A program made the position numbers and the translations under genes. A model generated the notes under the pieces. That model saw only the letters and a program-made list of their open reading frames with translations, searched no databases and was not told where the DNA came from. 64,000 bases of DNA from Hyphomonadaceae bacterium (GTDB lineage: Bacteria > Pseudomonadota > Alphaproteobacteria > Caulobacterales > Aquidulcibacteraceae). The stretch's first letter is position 1. Every line of letters begins with the position of its first letter. Below, piece by piece: positions 46,635 to 55,611 of this stretch. The stretch covers positions 1 through 64,000 of the forward strand of contig JAEUMQ010000016.1 of the NCBI GenBank assembly GCA_016791425.1, read 5' to 3'.

Positions 46635-47028
46635 GCACCGCTCCTTGAGCAAAACATCCCACGAGCGCATCGCACGCCGCCCGGCCATGCTTCGTCAACC
46701 GGGCGACTGCCGATCCCCTCGCCGCAGGCCGACTTTTGCGCGATTCGGAGCCAGCCCACCCCTTCGGCGCCGCCATGTTATGCATAGTTTGCTTACTTAA
46801 GCCAGCCGTATCTTGCGCCTCGCGCGCCCCTGAAGCGCCCCCATTCGCGCGGGCGGCCTTCGCCTCGCCGCCGCGATGTGCGCCGCTGGGGCAAGCCGCG
46901 CAGCCCACCGCCCCTGGCGCGCAGGCGCTACACACCGCGCCGCGAATACGTTATGCAAACGAGGAACGAAGAAAGGCCGGCCCCGGGGAACGCCGCACAT
47001 TCCCTCTCAGACGGCGGAAATGTGAGGC
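46635..47028. other. 394-bp divergent intergenic region
   Basis: Between the TonB receptor and TetR starts. It holds the 20-bp motif at 46779-46798, a further half-site-like GTTATGCAAAC at about 46950-46960, and otherwise GC-rich sequence with only Arg/Ala/Pro-rich frames that look like chance. No RNA gene or convincing small CDS seen. Confidence 0.6.
46779..46798. promoter_or_regulatory. Shared 20-bp operator-like motif, copy 1
   Basis: TATGCATAGTTTGCTTACTT, matching TAYGCATARTNTGCNNACTT also found at 49813 and 61993. The core GCATA-N-TTTGC is an imperfect dyad. It lies about 145 bp upstream of the TonB receptor start and 230 bp upstream of the TetR start. Binding by that TetR protein is inferred from proximity. 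Confidence 0.6.
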
Positions 47029-47730
47029 ATGCAGAAGGCCAAGGCAAAAGCAGCGCCCACGACGCCGGACCGGCCCGTGCGCCGCCAGCGTGACGCAGCT
47101 GGCACGAAAGAGAAGATCCTCAGGGCTGCGATCGCGGAATTCGCGGAGCGCGGCCTCAGCGGCGCGCGGATCGATTCGATTGCGCAGCGCTCCGGCGCGA
47201 ACATGCGCATGCTCTACCATTATTACGGCAGCAAGGAGGACCTCTACCTCTTCGTGCTGGAGCACGTATACGAAGACCTGCGCCTGAAGGAGCAGGCTCT
47301 CAAGCTGTCGAACCTCGAGCCGTTCGAAGCGATGATGAAGCTGTTCGACTTCACGTTCTCGCACTTCGCCGCCAATCCCCACGTCATTTCACTCTGGACC
47401 GGGGAGAACCTTCAGAAGGGCCAATATCTCTCGCAATCCCTGCGCGCCGCCACGCTCACCTCTCCGCTGCTCGCGGCCATCGACGAGACGCTGAAGCGCG
47501 GCGAGCGCGACAAGGTCTTCCGTTCGGGCGTCGATCCGCTGCAGCTCTATGTCTCGATGGTCGCGCTGAGCTATTTCCACCTGTCGAACGCCTACACGCT
47601 CTCAGCCATCTTCCGCACCAACCTGCATAGCGAGAAGTGGAAGACCGAGCGTCGCCGCCACGCGCACGACATGGTCGCCGCCTATCTGCGGCCGGAGAGC
47701 CAGACGTCGCGCAAGCGCGGCAGCGCCTAG
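47029..47730 (+). CDS. TetR family transcriptional regulator
   Basis: A 233-residue regulator. A 27-residue basic tail precedes the helix-turn-helix (KILRAAIAEFAERGLSGARIDSIAQRSGANMRMLYHYYGSKEDLY). The ligand domain has DPLQLYVSMVALSYFHLSNAYTLS, as in a broad group distantly like RutR. It is divergent from the TonB receptor and tail-to-tail, 1 bp apart, with the atzH-like gene. It is the best candidate reader of the 20-bp motif repeated in this region. Confidence 0.85.
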   Translation: MQKAKAKAAPTTPDRPVRRQRDAAGTKEKILRAAIAEFAERGLSGARIDSIAQRSGANMRMLYHYYGSKEDLYLFVLEHVYEDLRLKEQALKLSNLEPFEAMMKLFDFTFSHFAANPHVISLWTGENLQKGQYLSQSLRAATLTSPLLAAIDETLKRGERDKVFRSGVDPLQLYVSMVALSYFHLSNAYTLSAIFRTNLHSEKWKTERRRHAHDMVAAYLRPESQTSRKRGSA

Positions 47731-47731
47731 A

Positions 47732-48130
47732 TCAGGACGTCTCGGCCATCAGCGAGACGTGCGCCGCCACGATGCGCCAGCCTTCGGCGAACCGCACCCA
47801 GGTCTGGCTTTGGCGCCCGACCTTCGCTGAACCTTCGCGCAGGAACTCCGTGTTCGCCGTGCCGAAATCGTCGCCGAAAGTGGTGATCACCGTTCTGGTA
47901 AGCAGGCGTTGCGGAGAACCGCCTGGCCGCGCCAGCCGGAACGCCGCGATCGCATCGAAACCGTAGAGGTTCTCCCCGACGCCGTAGCGCAGCGTGTGCT
48001 CCGAGCGCCAGAAGAGGCGATCAAGCGTGTCCACGTCGTTGGCCATGAGCGCGGCCTCGTACGCCGCGAAGACGGCCTGCAGCTCCGCCAGCGGTTTCGG
48101 CGCGTTGACGATCCCGCCCGCGCCCTTCAT
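47732..48130 (-). CDS. AtzH/HpxZ-like protein
   Basis: A 132-residue NTF2-fold protein. ALMANDVDTLDRLFW, GVGENLYGFDAIAAFRLARP and SQTWVRFAEGWRIVAAHVSLM closely match the AtzH/HpxZ (DUF3225) family. AtzH acts after AtzE in cyanuric acid breakdown, and HpxZ accompanies oxalurate breakdown. Start ATG overlaps the amidase stop (ATGA). The atzG-atzE-atzH order is conserved. Confidence 0.85.
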   Translation of the reverse strand: MKGAGGIVNAPKPLAELQAVFAAYEAALMANDVDTLDRLFWRSEHTLRYGVGENLYGFDAIAAFRLARPGGSPQRLLTRTVITTFGDDFGTANTEFLREGSAKVGRQSQTWVRFAEGWRIVAAHVSLMAETS

Positions 48131-49515
48131 GCCGCAACCGGCGCCGCGGCGAGGCCCGCCTGCTCCAATCGCATCGCGGCTTGGAACACCAGCTCCTCCC
48201 GCCACGGCGCGCCGACGATCTGCACGCCGATCGGCAGCGCGCCAGGACGCGCCATCGGCGCGGCGATGATCGGCAGGCCGATGAAGCTCAGGGGCTGGGT
48301 GTAGATGCCGATATGCGCCCGCGCCAACATTTCCACGCCGCCGAGATTGAGCGTCCGCTGCCCGACGGTGAGCGCCGCGCACGGCGTGGCCGGCGCGAGC
48401 AGGATATCGTAGCTGGCGAACACCGCCTGCGCCGCCCGCTGGAAACGCCGGCGGAAGCGCTGCGCCTGGATCACATAGTCCGACGGCAGAAGCGCGCCCG
48501 CCAGCAGACGATCGCGCGTCGCCGGATCGAAGGCGCCCGGCTGCCGGCGCAGATTGTCGCGATGCATGTTGGCCGCCTCGGCGGCCGTGATGACGAACGC
48601 GGCGGCCCGCGCGATGTCCGACTCCGGCAATTCCACACGCGCCTTCGCCCCGAGGCATGCGGCCGCTTCATCGACCGCCGCCAACGCCTCCGGCTCCGCC
48701 GCCCAGCGGAACCAGCCGTCGAGCACCCCGACGCGCAGCTTCCGGCGCTCGCCGAGCGCCCCGCGCACGTGCTCGGGCGCGCGCTTCGTGCACGTCGGAT
48801 CGCTCGGATCGGGCCCCTGCATGACGTCGTAGGCGAGAGCGAGATCCTCTACCCCGCGCGCCATTGGGCCGACGTGGTCGAGGCTCGCCACGAACGGCGC
48901 GGCGCCGGCGCGCGACAGCCGCCCGAACGTTGGCTTCAGCCCAAAAACCCCGGAAAACGAGGCCGGAACGCGAATCGATCCGTTGGTGTCGGAGCCGAGC
49001 CCGATATGCGCCATGCCGGCCGCCACCGCCGCCGCCGACCCGCCCGAGGAGCCTCCCGCCACACGCAGCGGATCGCGCGGATTGCGCGTGGCGCCGAAGA
49101 ACTCGTTCTCGGTCGTGAAGCCGTAGGCGAACTCGTCCATGTTGGTCGCCGCGACGATGACCACGCCGGCCTCGCGCAGACGTCGCACCGCCGCCGCGTC
49201 TGCGCGCGCCGGATGGTCGTCGCGGCGGATCTTCGCGCCCGCCAGCGTCACCACGCCTTCCACGTCGAAAAGGTTCTTCACCACCACCGGCACGCCCGCC
49301 AGCGCGCCCGCATCCTCGCCCCGCGCGATTCGCGCATCGATCTCCGCGGCCGCCTTGAGCGCCGACTCGCCGAGCACCGCTGTGCAGCAATTGAGTTGCG
49401 GATCGAGCGTCTCGATGCGCTCGAGCGCGTCGCGTGTCGCGGCCGTGGCGCTCAACCGGCGCGCGCGCACGGCCTCCGCCAGCGCGACCGCGCTCATCCT
49501 GGAAACGTCGCTCAT
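48127..49515 (-). CDS. AtzE/HpxY-like amidase (amidase signature family)
   Basis: A 462-residue amidase with the Ser-cisSer-Lys triad: Lys80 (VVVKNLFD), a serine at 156-157 (GGSSGGS) and nucleophile Ser180 (SDTNGSIR). GatA relatives in this branch pair with a GatC-like small subunit, here the gene immediately upstream, to hydrolyse carboxybiuret- or oxalurate-like amides. The start overlaps the small-subunit stop by 4 bp. No cyanuric acid hydrolase (AtzD) is in the window, so the true substrate is open. Confidence 0.87.
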   Translation of the reverse strand: MSDVSRMSAVALAEAVRARRLSATAATRDALERIETLDPQLNCCTAVLGESALKAAAEIDARIARGEDAGALAGVPVVVKNLFDVEGVVTLAGAKIRRDDHPARADAAAVRRLREAGVVIVAATNMDEFAYGFTTENEFFGATRNPRDPLRVAGGSSGGSAAAVAAGMAHIGLGSDTNGSIRVPASFSGVFGLKPTFGRLSRAGAAPFVASLDHVGPMARGVEDLALAYDVMQGPDPSDPTCTKRAPEHVRGALGERRKLRVGVLDGWFRWAAEPEALAAVDEAAACLGAKARVELPESDIARAAAFVITAAEAANMHRDNLRRQPGAFDPATRDRLLAGALLPSDYVIQAQRFRRRFQRAAQAVFASYDILLAPATPCAALTVGQRTLNLGGVEMLARAHIGIYTQPLSFIGLPIIAAPMARPGALPIGVQIVGAPWREELVFQAAMRLEQAGLAAAPVAA

Positions 49516-49694
49516 GGGTGGAAGATCGGCGCGGATTCCTCCGCGGGGTCGAGTTCGACGGCCATCAGGCCGGCGGTCTGGCGAAGGATCGCCTGCAGAT
49601 TGTCGATGACGCCCTGACGGTAGGCGGCCGGGATTGGCAGATCGACGACCCGCGACACGGCGTCGACATAGGCGCCGACCTCGTCCTCTTCCAT
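49512..49694 (-). CDS. AtzG-like small amidase subunit (DUF4089)
   Basis: A 60-residue helical protein (MEEDEVGAYVDAVSRVVDLPIPAAYRQGVIDNLQAI...) with the pattern of AtzG/HpxX, GatC-like partners that wrap around the amidase. GAGG precedes the ATG at 49694; another ATG at 49706 is in frame. First gene of the atzGEH-like operon, with a copy of the 20-bp motif about 120 bp upstream. Confidence 0.82.
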   Translation of the reverse strand: MEEDEVGAYVDAVSRVVDLPIPAAYRQGVIDNLQAILRQTAGLMAVELDPAEESAPIFHP

Positions 49695-49812
49695 CGTTCG
49701 CCTCATCTTCCCGCGCGACCACTCCCCCGGACCAGTTTGCGCCAGGAACCGGCCCGGCGCGCAAGCGGCGCGTCGCGACTTTCCGGAAGAGAGCGGAGGC
49801 GCGCCCGATTTA

Positions 49813-49832
49813 TACGCATAATCTGCTCACTT
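49813..49832. promoter_or_regulatory. Shared 20-bp operator-like motif, copy 2
   Basis: TACGCATAATCTGCTCACTT lies between the divergent atzGEH-like operon (start 49694) and the RutB-like gene (start 49916). It matches copies at 46779 and 61993 and could control both directions. Confidence 0.6.
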
Positions 49833-49915
49833 ATTCAATCAGTCGGACCGGGGGCTTGGCTTTGGCCCGGCTCCTGGGGTCTCATGCGGCGCTTCGCTTC
49901 CGTCAAGGATTTCGC

Positions 49916-50689
49916 ATGCTCCTCAATCCGCTGGGCTCTGCGCCGGCCAATCGCTGGGGGGTCTCCGCCGACCAGGCCGACCTTGTGCGCGTCCCCCTCG
50001 CGCCGCGCCCGATCGTGTTCAAGGCCGAGCCGCAGGACCTCCGCATTGACCTGTCGCGCACGGCCTGCATCGTCATCGACATGCAGAACGATTTCTGCGC
50101 CCCCGGCGGCTGGCTCGCGCATATCGGCGTCGATATCGCACCCGCGCGGACGCCGATCGAGCCGCTGAAGCGTGTCCTTCCGGCGCTGCGCGAGCGCGGC
50201 GTCCCGATCGTATGGGTGAACTGGGGCAACCGCGCGGACCGGCTCAACCTCAGTCCCTCGCTGCATCACGTTTACGATCCCTCCGGCGACGGCGTCGGCC
50301 TGGGCGCGCCAACGCCGGCAACCGGCGCTAAAGTACTGGAGAAAGGCAGCTGGGGCGCCGCCATCGTCGATGATCTCGCGCCCCCCGAAACCGACATTTT
50401 CATCGACAAGTATCGGATGAGCGGATTCTGGGATACGCCTCTCGACAGCATCCTTCGCAATCTCGGCGTCTCCACCCTGCTCTTCGCCGGCGTCAATTCC
50501 GACCAATGCGTGCTTTGCACGCTGCAGGACGCCAACTTCCTGGGCTATGATTGCATCCTGCTCGACGATTGCGCCGCGACCACCTCGCCGCAATTCTGCG
50601 CCGACGCGACCCGCTACAACGTCAAGCAATGCTTCGGTTTCGTGGCCTCCTCCGAAGCGCTGAGCCAGGGCCTGAAGGATCCGCCATGA
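49916..50689 (+). CDS. Isochorismatase-family cysteine amidohydrolase, RutB/biuret hydrolase-like
   Basis: A 257-residue cysteine hydrolase. The catalytic triad is visible as Asp55 (VIDMQNDFC), Lys165 (IDKYRMSGF) and Cys198 (GVNSDQCVLCTLQDA). KYRMSGFWDTPLDSILRNLGV strongly recalls RutB; related enzymes are biuret hydrolase and N-carbamoylsarcosine amidohydrolase, all cleaving carbamoyl or ureido amides to ammonia and CO2. The ATG at 49916 is preferred over upstream frame without homology. First gene of the coupled plus-strand run; its stop overlaps the cupin start. Confidence 0.85.
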   Translation: MLLNPLGSAPANRWGVSADQADLVRVPLAPRPIVFKAEPQDLRIDLSRTACIVIDMQNDFCAPGGWLAHIGVDIAPARTPIEPLKRVLPALRERGVPIVWVNWGNRADRLNLSPSLHHVYDPSGDGVGLGAPTPATGAKVLEKGSWGAAIVDDLAPPETDIFIDKYRMSGFWDTPLDSILRNLGVSTLLFAGVNSDQCVLCTLQDANFLGYDCILLDDCAATTSPQFCADATRYNVKQCFGFVASSEALSQGLKDPP

Positions 50690-51111
50690 TCGTCAAGCCG
50701 CGCGAGGACTACAGGGCGTTCAGGATCTCGCCGCAGGACACCAACAAGATGGTGCTCCTCTTCGATCCGGCCGGCGATGAGGCGAACTTCGTCTGCGTGG
50801 TGGAGATTTTCGACGTCGGCGGTCGCACGCCGCCGAACAAGCACGAGGTCGGCCAGGAGATGTTTTACGTGCTCAAGGGCGAAGGGCGCGCCCATAGCGA
50901 CGGCAGGAGCTTCGACATCCGCGCCGGCGATTCCATGCTGGTGCCGCCCGGATGTTGGCACGAAGTCGAGAACACCGGCGCCGGCAAGCTCTATTGCCTC
51001 ACCATGATGACGCCGAACGACGGCTTCGCCGAGCTCATCCGCGCGGGCGAGCCCGCGGCGATCGACGAGGAGGACTGGGCCGTGATCCAGGCGACGGGCC
51101 GCGCCGCGTGA
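50686..51111 (+). CDS. Cupin domain protein
   Basis: A 141-residue single cupin. The first motif carries NKHEVGQEMFYVLKGEGRAH, the second PPGCWHEVENTG, giving the usual His/Glu/His metal ligands. It may be a metal-dependent isomerase, dioxygenase or binding protein. Translationally coupled to its neighbours (ATGA upstream), so part of the same pathway. Confidence 0.78.
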   Translation: MIVKPREDYRAFRISPQDTNKMVLLFDPAGDEANFVCVVEIFDVGGRTPPNKHEVGQEMFYVLKGEGRAHSDGRSFDIRAGDSMLVPPGCWHEVENTGAGKLYCLTMMTPNDGFAELIRAGEPAAIDEEDWAVIQATGRAA

Positions 51112-51113
51112 CC

Positions 51114-52763
51114 ATGCTGGACGTGCGTCCGCCCGAAACGCTGCACATGCGCGCCCGCGACGGCGCACGCTTGGCGTCGGACATCTACCGGCCCGCAACC
51201 CAGGGCGACTTTCCTGTCCTTCTCATGCGCCAGCCCTACGGGCGCCGCATCGCATCGACCGTGTGCTATGCCCATCCGAGTTGGTACTCCGCACACGGAT
51301 ACATCGTCATCGTCCAGGACGTGCGCGGTCGCGGCGGCTCCGAAGGCGCCTTCGCGCTGTTCGAGAACGAAGCGGCGGACGGCGCAGACGCGGTCGCCTG
51401 GGCCGCCGCGCTGCCGGGCTCGACCGGCGCGGTCGGCATGTACGGCTTCTCCTACCAGGGCGACACGCAATTGCTGGCCGCCGCACAGCGCCCGCCGGCG
51501 CTCAAGGCGATCGCGCCAGCGATGATCGGCTGGGACCTGCGCAACGACTGGGCCTACGAGAACGACGCCTTCTGCCTCGCGGCGAACCTGAGCTGGGCGA
51601 TCCAGCTCGGCGCGGAGGAGGCCAAGCGCGCCGGCGACTTCGAGGCGTTTCACGCCCTCCATGCGGCGTCGCGCGCAACGCCCGTCGATGCGCGCGTCTC
51701 GACGCTTCCGGCGGTGATGGAACGGTATCGCCGGTACGCGCCGCATTATTTCGACTGGCTGGAGAAGACCGCGGACGATCCCTATTGGGCGCGCATCTCG
51801 CCCGCCGCTTCGGCGCAAGCGCTCACGGCCGGCCCGCCTGCGCTCTTCATCGGCGGCTGGTACGACACGCATCTGCCTGGGACGGTCAGCGGCTATCGCG
51901 CCTACGAGGAGGCGCGCGGCGCCGAGGCTCGGCTCGTCATCGGGCCATGGGCGCACTTTCCGTGGGGCCGCCGACTTGGCGATATGGATTTCGGCGACGC
52001 CGCCATCGGCGCCATCGATCAATTGCAGGTCCGTTGGTTCGATCACTGGCTCAAGGGCGAAGGCGAGCCGCCGATGCACGGCGCGCCGGTACGCCTCTTT
52101 GATATGGGAGCGCGCGCCTGGCGCGACTTCGCGCATTGGCCGCAAGGCTCCCAAAGCTGGCGCTTGACGAGCAGCGGACGCGCCGCCCTCGACGAGCGCG
52201 ATGGCGTCCTTCAGCCTGCGGATGGATCGGCTTCCGATCGCCTCGCGCAGGATCGTCTCGTTCACGATCCCTGGCGGCCCGCGCCAAGTCGCGGCGGAGC
52301 GTTCGCCGCGCCGGCCGGGCCGGTGGCTCGCATCGATCTGGACGCGCGCCCGGATGTGCTGACCTTCACCACGCCGCCCCTCGCCGCGCCGCTTACGCTG
52401 GCGGGTGCGCCCCGCGCCGAGTTGCACATTTCCGCCGATGCGCCGAGCATGGACCTTTCCTGCATCCTGTCCCGCGTGGATGCGGAAGGACGCGCGATGC
52501 ATCTCACCGAAGGCTATCGCTGCTTCACGGAGACGCCGAACGGCGTCGCGACGATCCCGCTGCGGGCCGCCTGCGTCACGCTGCAGGCGGGCGAGCGCCT
52601 CCGGCTTTCCATTGCCGCCGCGTCGTTCCCAAACCATCCCGTCAATCCCGGCGACGGCTCGCGCCCAACCCACGCCGCGCTTGAAGTCGCGCGCGTCATC
52701 ACCATCACGCTCACGCACGCGGCCAGCCGCCTCGATCTCCCGATCGCCGAGTTCGCGCCGTGA
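51114..52763 (+). CDS. CocE/NonD-family hydrolase (X-Pro dipeptidyl-peptidase S15 type)
   Basis: A 549-residue serine hydrolase. The alpha/beta domain has nucleophile GFSYQG, acid GGWYDTH and histidine GPWAH, and the C-terminal jelly-roll (about 340-545) is the CocE-type domain. Relatives cleave esters (cocaine) or amides (X-Pro peptides, cephalosporin side chains). A GTG at 51108 overlaps the cupin stop and is an alternative start. It may remove an acyl or ester group from the imported compound. Confidence 0.85.
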   Translation: MLDVRPPETLHMRARDGARLASDIYRPATQGDFPVLLMRQPYGRRIASTVCYAHPSWYSAHGYIVIVQDVRGRGGSEGAFALFENEAADGADAVAWAAALPGSTGAVGMYGFSYQGDTQLLAAAQRPPALKAIAPAMIGWDLRNDWAYENDAFCLAANLSWAIQLGAEEAKRAGDFEAFHALHAASRATPVDARVSTLPAVMERYRRYAPHYFDWLEKTADDPYWARISPAASAQALTAGPPALFIGGWYDTHLPGTVSGYRAYEEARGAEARLVIGPWAHFPWGRRLGDMDFGDAAIGAIDQLQVRWFDHWLKGEGEPPMHGAPVRLFDMGARAWRDFAHWPQGSQSWRLTSSGRAALDERDGVLQPADGSASDRLAQDRLVHDPWRPAPSRGGAFAAPAGPVARIDLDARPDVLTFTTPPLAAPLTLAGAPRAELHISADAPSMDLSCILSRVDAEGRAMHLTEGYRCFTETPNGVATIPLRAACVTLQAGERLRLSIAAASFPNHPVNPGDGSRPTHAALEVARVITITLTHAASRLDLPIAEFAP

Positions 52764-54070
52764 ACCCCTGGCGCGCCCCACCTCCGCCCGGCGCCCCGTT
52801 CGTGCTCCGCAACGCGACGATCCCGGCCGCGCTCGCCGGCATGCCGAGCCGCGAGGAAATCCTGCGCGTCGATATCGGCGTGGCCGACGGCCGCCTCCGC
52901 TTCGTCGCGCTGGCCGAAGCGCAAACGCCGTGCGACTGGCATGAGGCGGAGATGGCGGGCGCGATGGTTTGGCCCTGCTTCGTCGAAGCGCACACGCATC
53001 TCGACACGACGCAGATATGGCCCCGTTCGCCCAATCCCGACGGCGCGTTCGACTCAGGCGCGGCCGCGATCATCGCCGATCGCGAGAGCCATTGGACGGC
53101 GGAAGACATGCGCGCGCGTATGGATTTCGGCCTGCGTTGCGCCTACGCCCACGGCGTGCGCGCGATGCGCACACACATCGGCTCGCAGAACGCGCAGATC
53201 GAACAGCGCTGGGAGATTTTCCGCGACCTTCGCGACGCCTGGGCCGGCCGCATCGCCCTGCAGGCGGCTCCTCTCATCTCCACGGAAGCGCTGGACGACG
53301 ACGCTGCGCTCGCCCGCATCCTTGAGGTCGTGCGCAAGAGCGATGGCGTGCTCGGCGCCTTCGCCCCAATGGGCGGAAACATCGAAGCCCAGCTCGCCCG
53401 CATCTTCGACGCCGCAGAGCGCCACGACCTCGCCCTTGACTTCCACGCCGACGAAACTGCCGCGCCCGCTTCGCAAGGCCTCCTCGCAATCGCTCGCCTG
53501 GCCAAGGGGCGGCGCTTCGCGAGCCCGATCCAGGTCGGACACGCGTGCAGCCTCGCCATGCAGGACGAAGCGCTCATCGACGAGACGCTCGACCTCGTCG
53601 CCGAGGCAAGCATCCACATCGTGACTCTCCCCTCTTGCAATCTCTATCTCCAGGATCGGCGGCAGGGCCGCACGCCCCGCTGGCGCGGGATCACGCTGCT
53701 CAAGGAGATGCGCGCGCGCGGCATCCCAGTCTCCTTCGGCGGCGACAATTGCCGCGATCCCTTCCACCCCTTTGGCGATTTCGACATGCTGGAGGTCTTC
53801 CGCGACGCGGTGCGCATCGCGCATCTGGAGCATCCGATCGGCGATTGGCCGCGCGCGGTGACGACGACGCCGGGCGCCCTCATCGCCAAGGCCCAGGGCA
53901 TCGCTGCGGAGGAGCCCGCCGATCTCGTCCTCCTGCGCGCCCGCTCCTTCAACGAATTGCTGGCGCGTCCACAAGCCGATCGCCTCCTCGTACGCGACGG
54001 CGCCTTCGTCGCCGCCGACCTGCCCGATTACGCGGAGCTCGATCACCTCATGCAGAAGCGCCTCTCATGA
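52760..54070 (+). CDS. Cytosine deaminase-type amidohydrolase
   Basis: A 436-residue metal-dependent amidohydrolase of the CodA branch. Metal ligands are visible as HTH at 78-80, His229 in HADE with Glu232, His261 in GHAC, and Asp329 in GGDNCRDPF. CodA relatives deaminate cytosine, creatinine, isoguanine or hydrolyse cyclic ureides. Starts with a GTG overlapping the previous stop (GTGA) and ends in an ATGA overlap with the creatininase-like gene. Confidence 0.85.
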   Translation: MNPWRAPPPPGAPFVLRNATIPAALAGMPSREEILRVDIGVADGRLRFVALAEAQTPCDWHEAEMAGAMVWPCFVEAHTHLDTTQIWPRSPNPDGAFDSGAAAIIADRESHWTAEDMRARMDFGLRCAYAHGVRAMRTHIGSQNAQIEQRWEIFRDLRDAWAGRIALQAAPLISTEALDDDAALARILEVVRKSDGVLGAFAPMGGNIEAQLARIFDAAERHDLALDFHADETAAPASQGLLAIARLAKGRRFASPIQVGHACSLAMQDEALIDETLDLVAEASIHIVTLPSCNLYLQDRRQGRTPRWRGITLLKEMRARGIPVSFGGDNCRDPFHPFGDFDMLEVFRDAVRIAHLEHPIGDWPRAVTTTPGALIAKAQGIAAEEPADLVLLRARSFNELLARPQADRLLVRDGAFVAADLPDYAELDHLMQKRLS

Positions 54071-54876
54071 ACGCCAAGCTCCGCCGCCTCTGGTCGGACA
54101 TGACCACCAAGGATTTCGCAACCGCGATCGATCCGCAGCGCACGGTCGCGATCCTTCCGGTCGCCGCGATCGAGCAGCACGGCCCCCACCTCCCCGTGTC
54201 GGTCGACGCCGCGATTTGCCAGGCCGCGATCGATCGGATCGTCGCGCGCGCGCCGAACGATCTGCCGATCACGTTCCTGCCGCTGATGGCGGTGGGAAAG
54301 TCAAACGAGCATCTCGCCTTCCCGGGCACGCTGTCGCTCGGCGCCGAGACGCTCATCCGCCTCTGGACCGAGATCGGCGAATGCGTCGCGCGCGCCGGCG
54401 TAAGGAAGCTCGTGCTGCTCAACAGCCATGGCGGACAGGTTCAGGCGATGGACATCGTCGCCCGCGATCTGCGCGTGCGCGAGAAGATGTTCGTCGTCGC
54501 CGCCAGCCTCTGGAGCGCAGGCCTGCCCCAAGGCCTCTTCAGCGAAGCCGAAGAACGACACGGCATCCACGGCGGCGGCGTGGAGACATCCATTATGCTC
54601 CACATCCGCCCCGACCTTGTCCGCGAGGAAGAGCGCGCGGCCTTCACGCCGGCCTCGATCGCGCTCGAGGCGAGATACAAGCACCTGCGCTTCGAGGGCG
54701 CGGGGGTGGGTTTCGGCTGGCAGACCCAGGATCTCAACCCCTCCGGCGCGGTCGGCGACGCGCTCGACGCCGATGCGCGGCGCGGCGCGCTGCTGATCGA
54801 CCACATGGCCGACCGGCTTATCGAGCTTCTCCGCGAAGTCAGCGACTATCCGCTCGCCGCGCTCGTGGACCGGTGA
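54067..54876 (+). CDS. Creatininase family protein
   Basis: A 269-residue metal-dependent hydrolase. Ligand-bearing motifs are Glu36-x-His38 (IEQHGPHLP) and Asp47, LLNSHGGQ, and HGGGVETSIML. Family members open cyclic amides (creatinine) or hydrolyse N-formyl amides. Coupled to the CodA-type gene, which supports consecutive steps on a ring compound. The run pauses here with a 152-bp gap. Confidence 0.87.
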   Translation: MNAKLRRLWSDMTTKDFATAIDPQRTVAILPVAAIEQHGPHLPVSVDAAICQAAIDRIVARAPNDLPITFLPLMAVGKSNEHLAFPGTLSLGAETLIRLWTEIGECVARAGVRKLVLLNSHGGQVQAMDIVARDLRVREKMFVVAASLWSAGLPQGLFSEAEERHGIHGGGVETSIMLHIRPDLVREEERAAFTPASIALEARYKHLRFEGAGVGFGWQTQDLNPSGAVGDALDADARRGALLIDHMADRLIELLREVSDYPLAALVDR

Positions 54877-55028
54877 TCTCGGAATGGGCGCCGCTGCGCT
54901 CCCCGCGCCCTTGACCGCCGCCGCCCTGGCGCTAGTAAGAGACTTCTGCATAAACTCGCCGACATGGGGTCCAGCCTGGAGACGAACGCGCCAAGCGCTT
55001 CGCGCGCAGCAAGCGGGGCCGCCGCGCG

Positions 55029-55610
55029 ATGAAGGTGCACGTCCTTTACGCCTACCCGCTCGCGGACGGGCTCGCCCCGCAGATCCACCGAACCGTCGTG
55101 GACTGCCTCAAGCGCGCCGGCCACGAAGTGGACGACCTCGATCTCTACGCGGAGGGGTTCGACCCGGTCTTGTCGGCGGAGGACCGTGCGATCTATCACG
55201 ACGTCTCGGTCAACCAGCGCCGCATCAAGCCGTATGTGGAGCGCCTGCAGGCCGCCGAAGGGCTTGTGCTCTGCCATCCGGTGTGGAATTTCGGCTGGCC
55301 AGCCATGCTGAAGGGCTATTTCGACCGCGTGTTCCTGCCGGATGTCTCGTTCACCATGTGCGACGGCAAGCTCAAGCCGGGCCTGACCAACATCCGCAAG
55401 CTCACCACCGTCACGACCTATGGCGTCGATCGTCTGCGCGCGCTGGTGCTCGGCGATCCCCCGCGCGCCAACGCCACGCGCTTCCTCCGCGTCGTGTGCG
55501 CGCCGGGCGCGCGTACGCGCTATCTGGCGCTCTATGGCATCAACACCGTCACGCCGAAGCGGGTGACGAGCTTCCTCGACCGCGTGCAACGCGAAATGCT
55601 GGCCTTCTGA
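55029..55610 (+). CDS. NAD(P)H-dependent quinone/flavin oxidoreductase, flavodoxin-like
   Basis: A 193-residue flavodoxin-fold protein like KefF/MdaB/NQO1-type NAD(P)H dehydrogenases. VLYAYPLADGLAPQIHRTVV binds FMN or FAD phosphate, and LVLCHPVWNFGWPAMLKGYFDRVF is the conserved core. It could reduce flavin or a quinone intermediate. The ABC ATPase starts 1 bp after its stop. Confidence 0.83.
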   Translation: MKVHVLYAYPLADGLAPQIHRTVVDCLKRAGHEVDDLDLYAEGFDPVLSAEDRAIYHDVSVNQRRIKPYVERLQAAEGLVLCHPVWNFGWPAMLKGYFDRVFLPDVSFTMCDGKLKPGLTNIRKLTTVTTYGVDRLRALVLGDPPRANATRFLRVVCAPGARTRYLALYGINTVTPKRVTSFLDRVQREMLAF

Positions 55611-55611
55611 A

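Noticed and set aside
47732-50689. A complete cyanuric acid or biuret mineralisation operon
   Set aside because: atzG, E and H-like genes and a biuret-hydrolase-like gene are present, but no cyanuric acid hydrolase or allophanate hydrolase is seen in the window.
54950-54972. CTGCATAAACTCGCC upstream of the flavodoxin-like gene as another motif copy
   Set aside because: Only the GCATAA half matches; the second half-site is absent.
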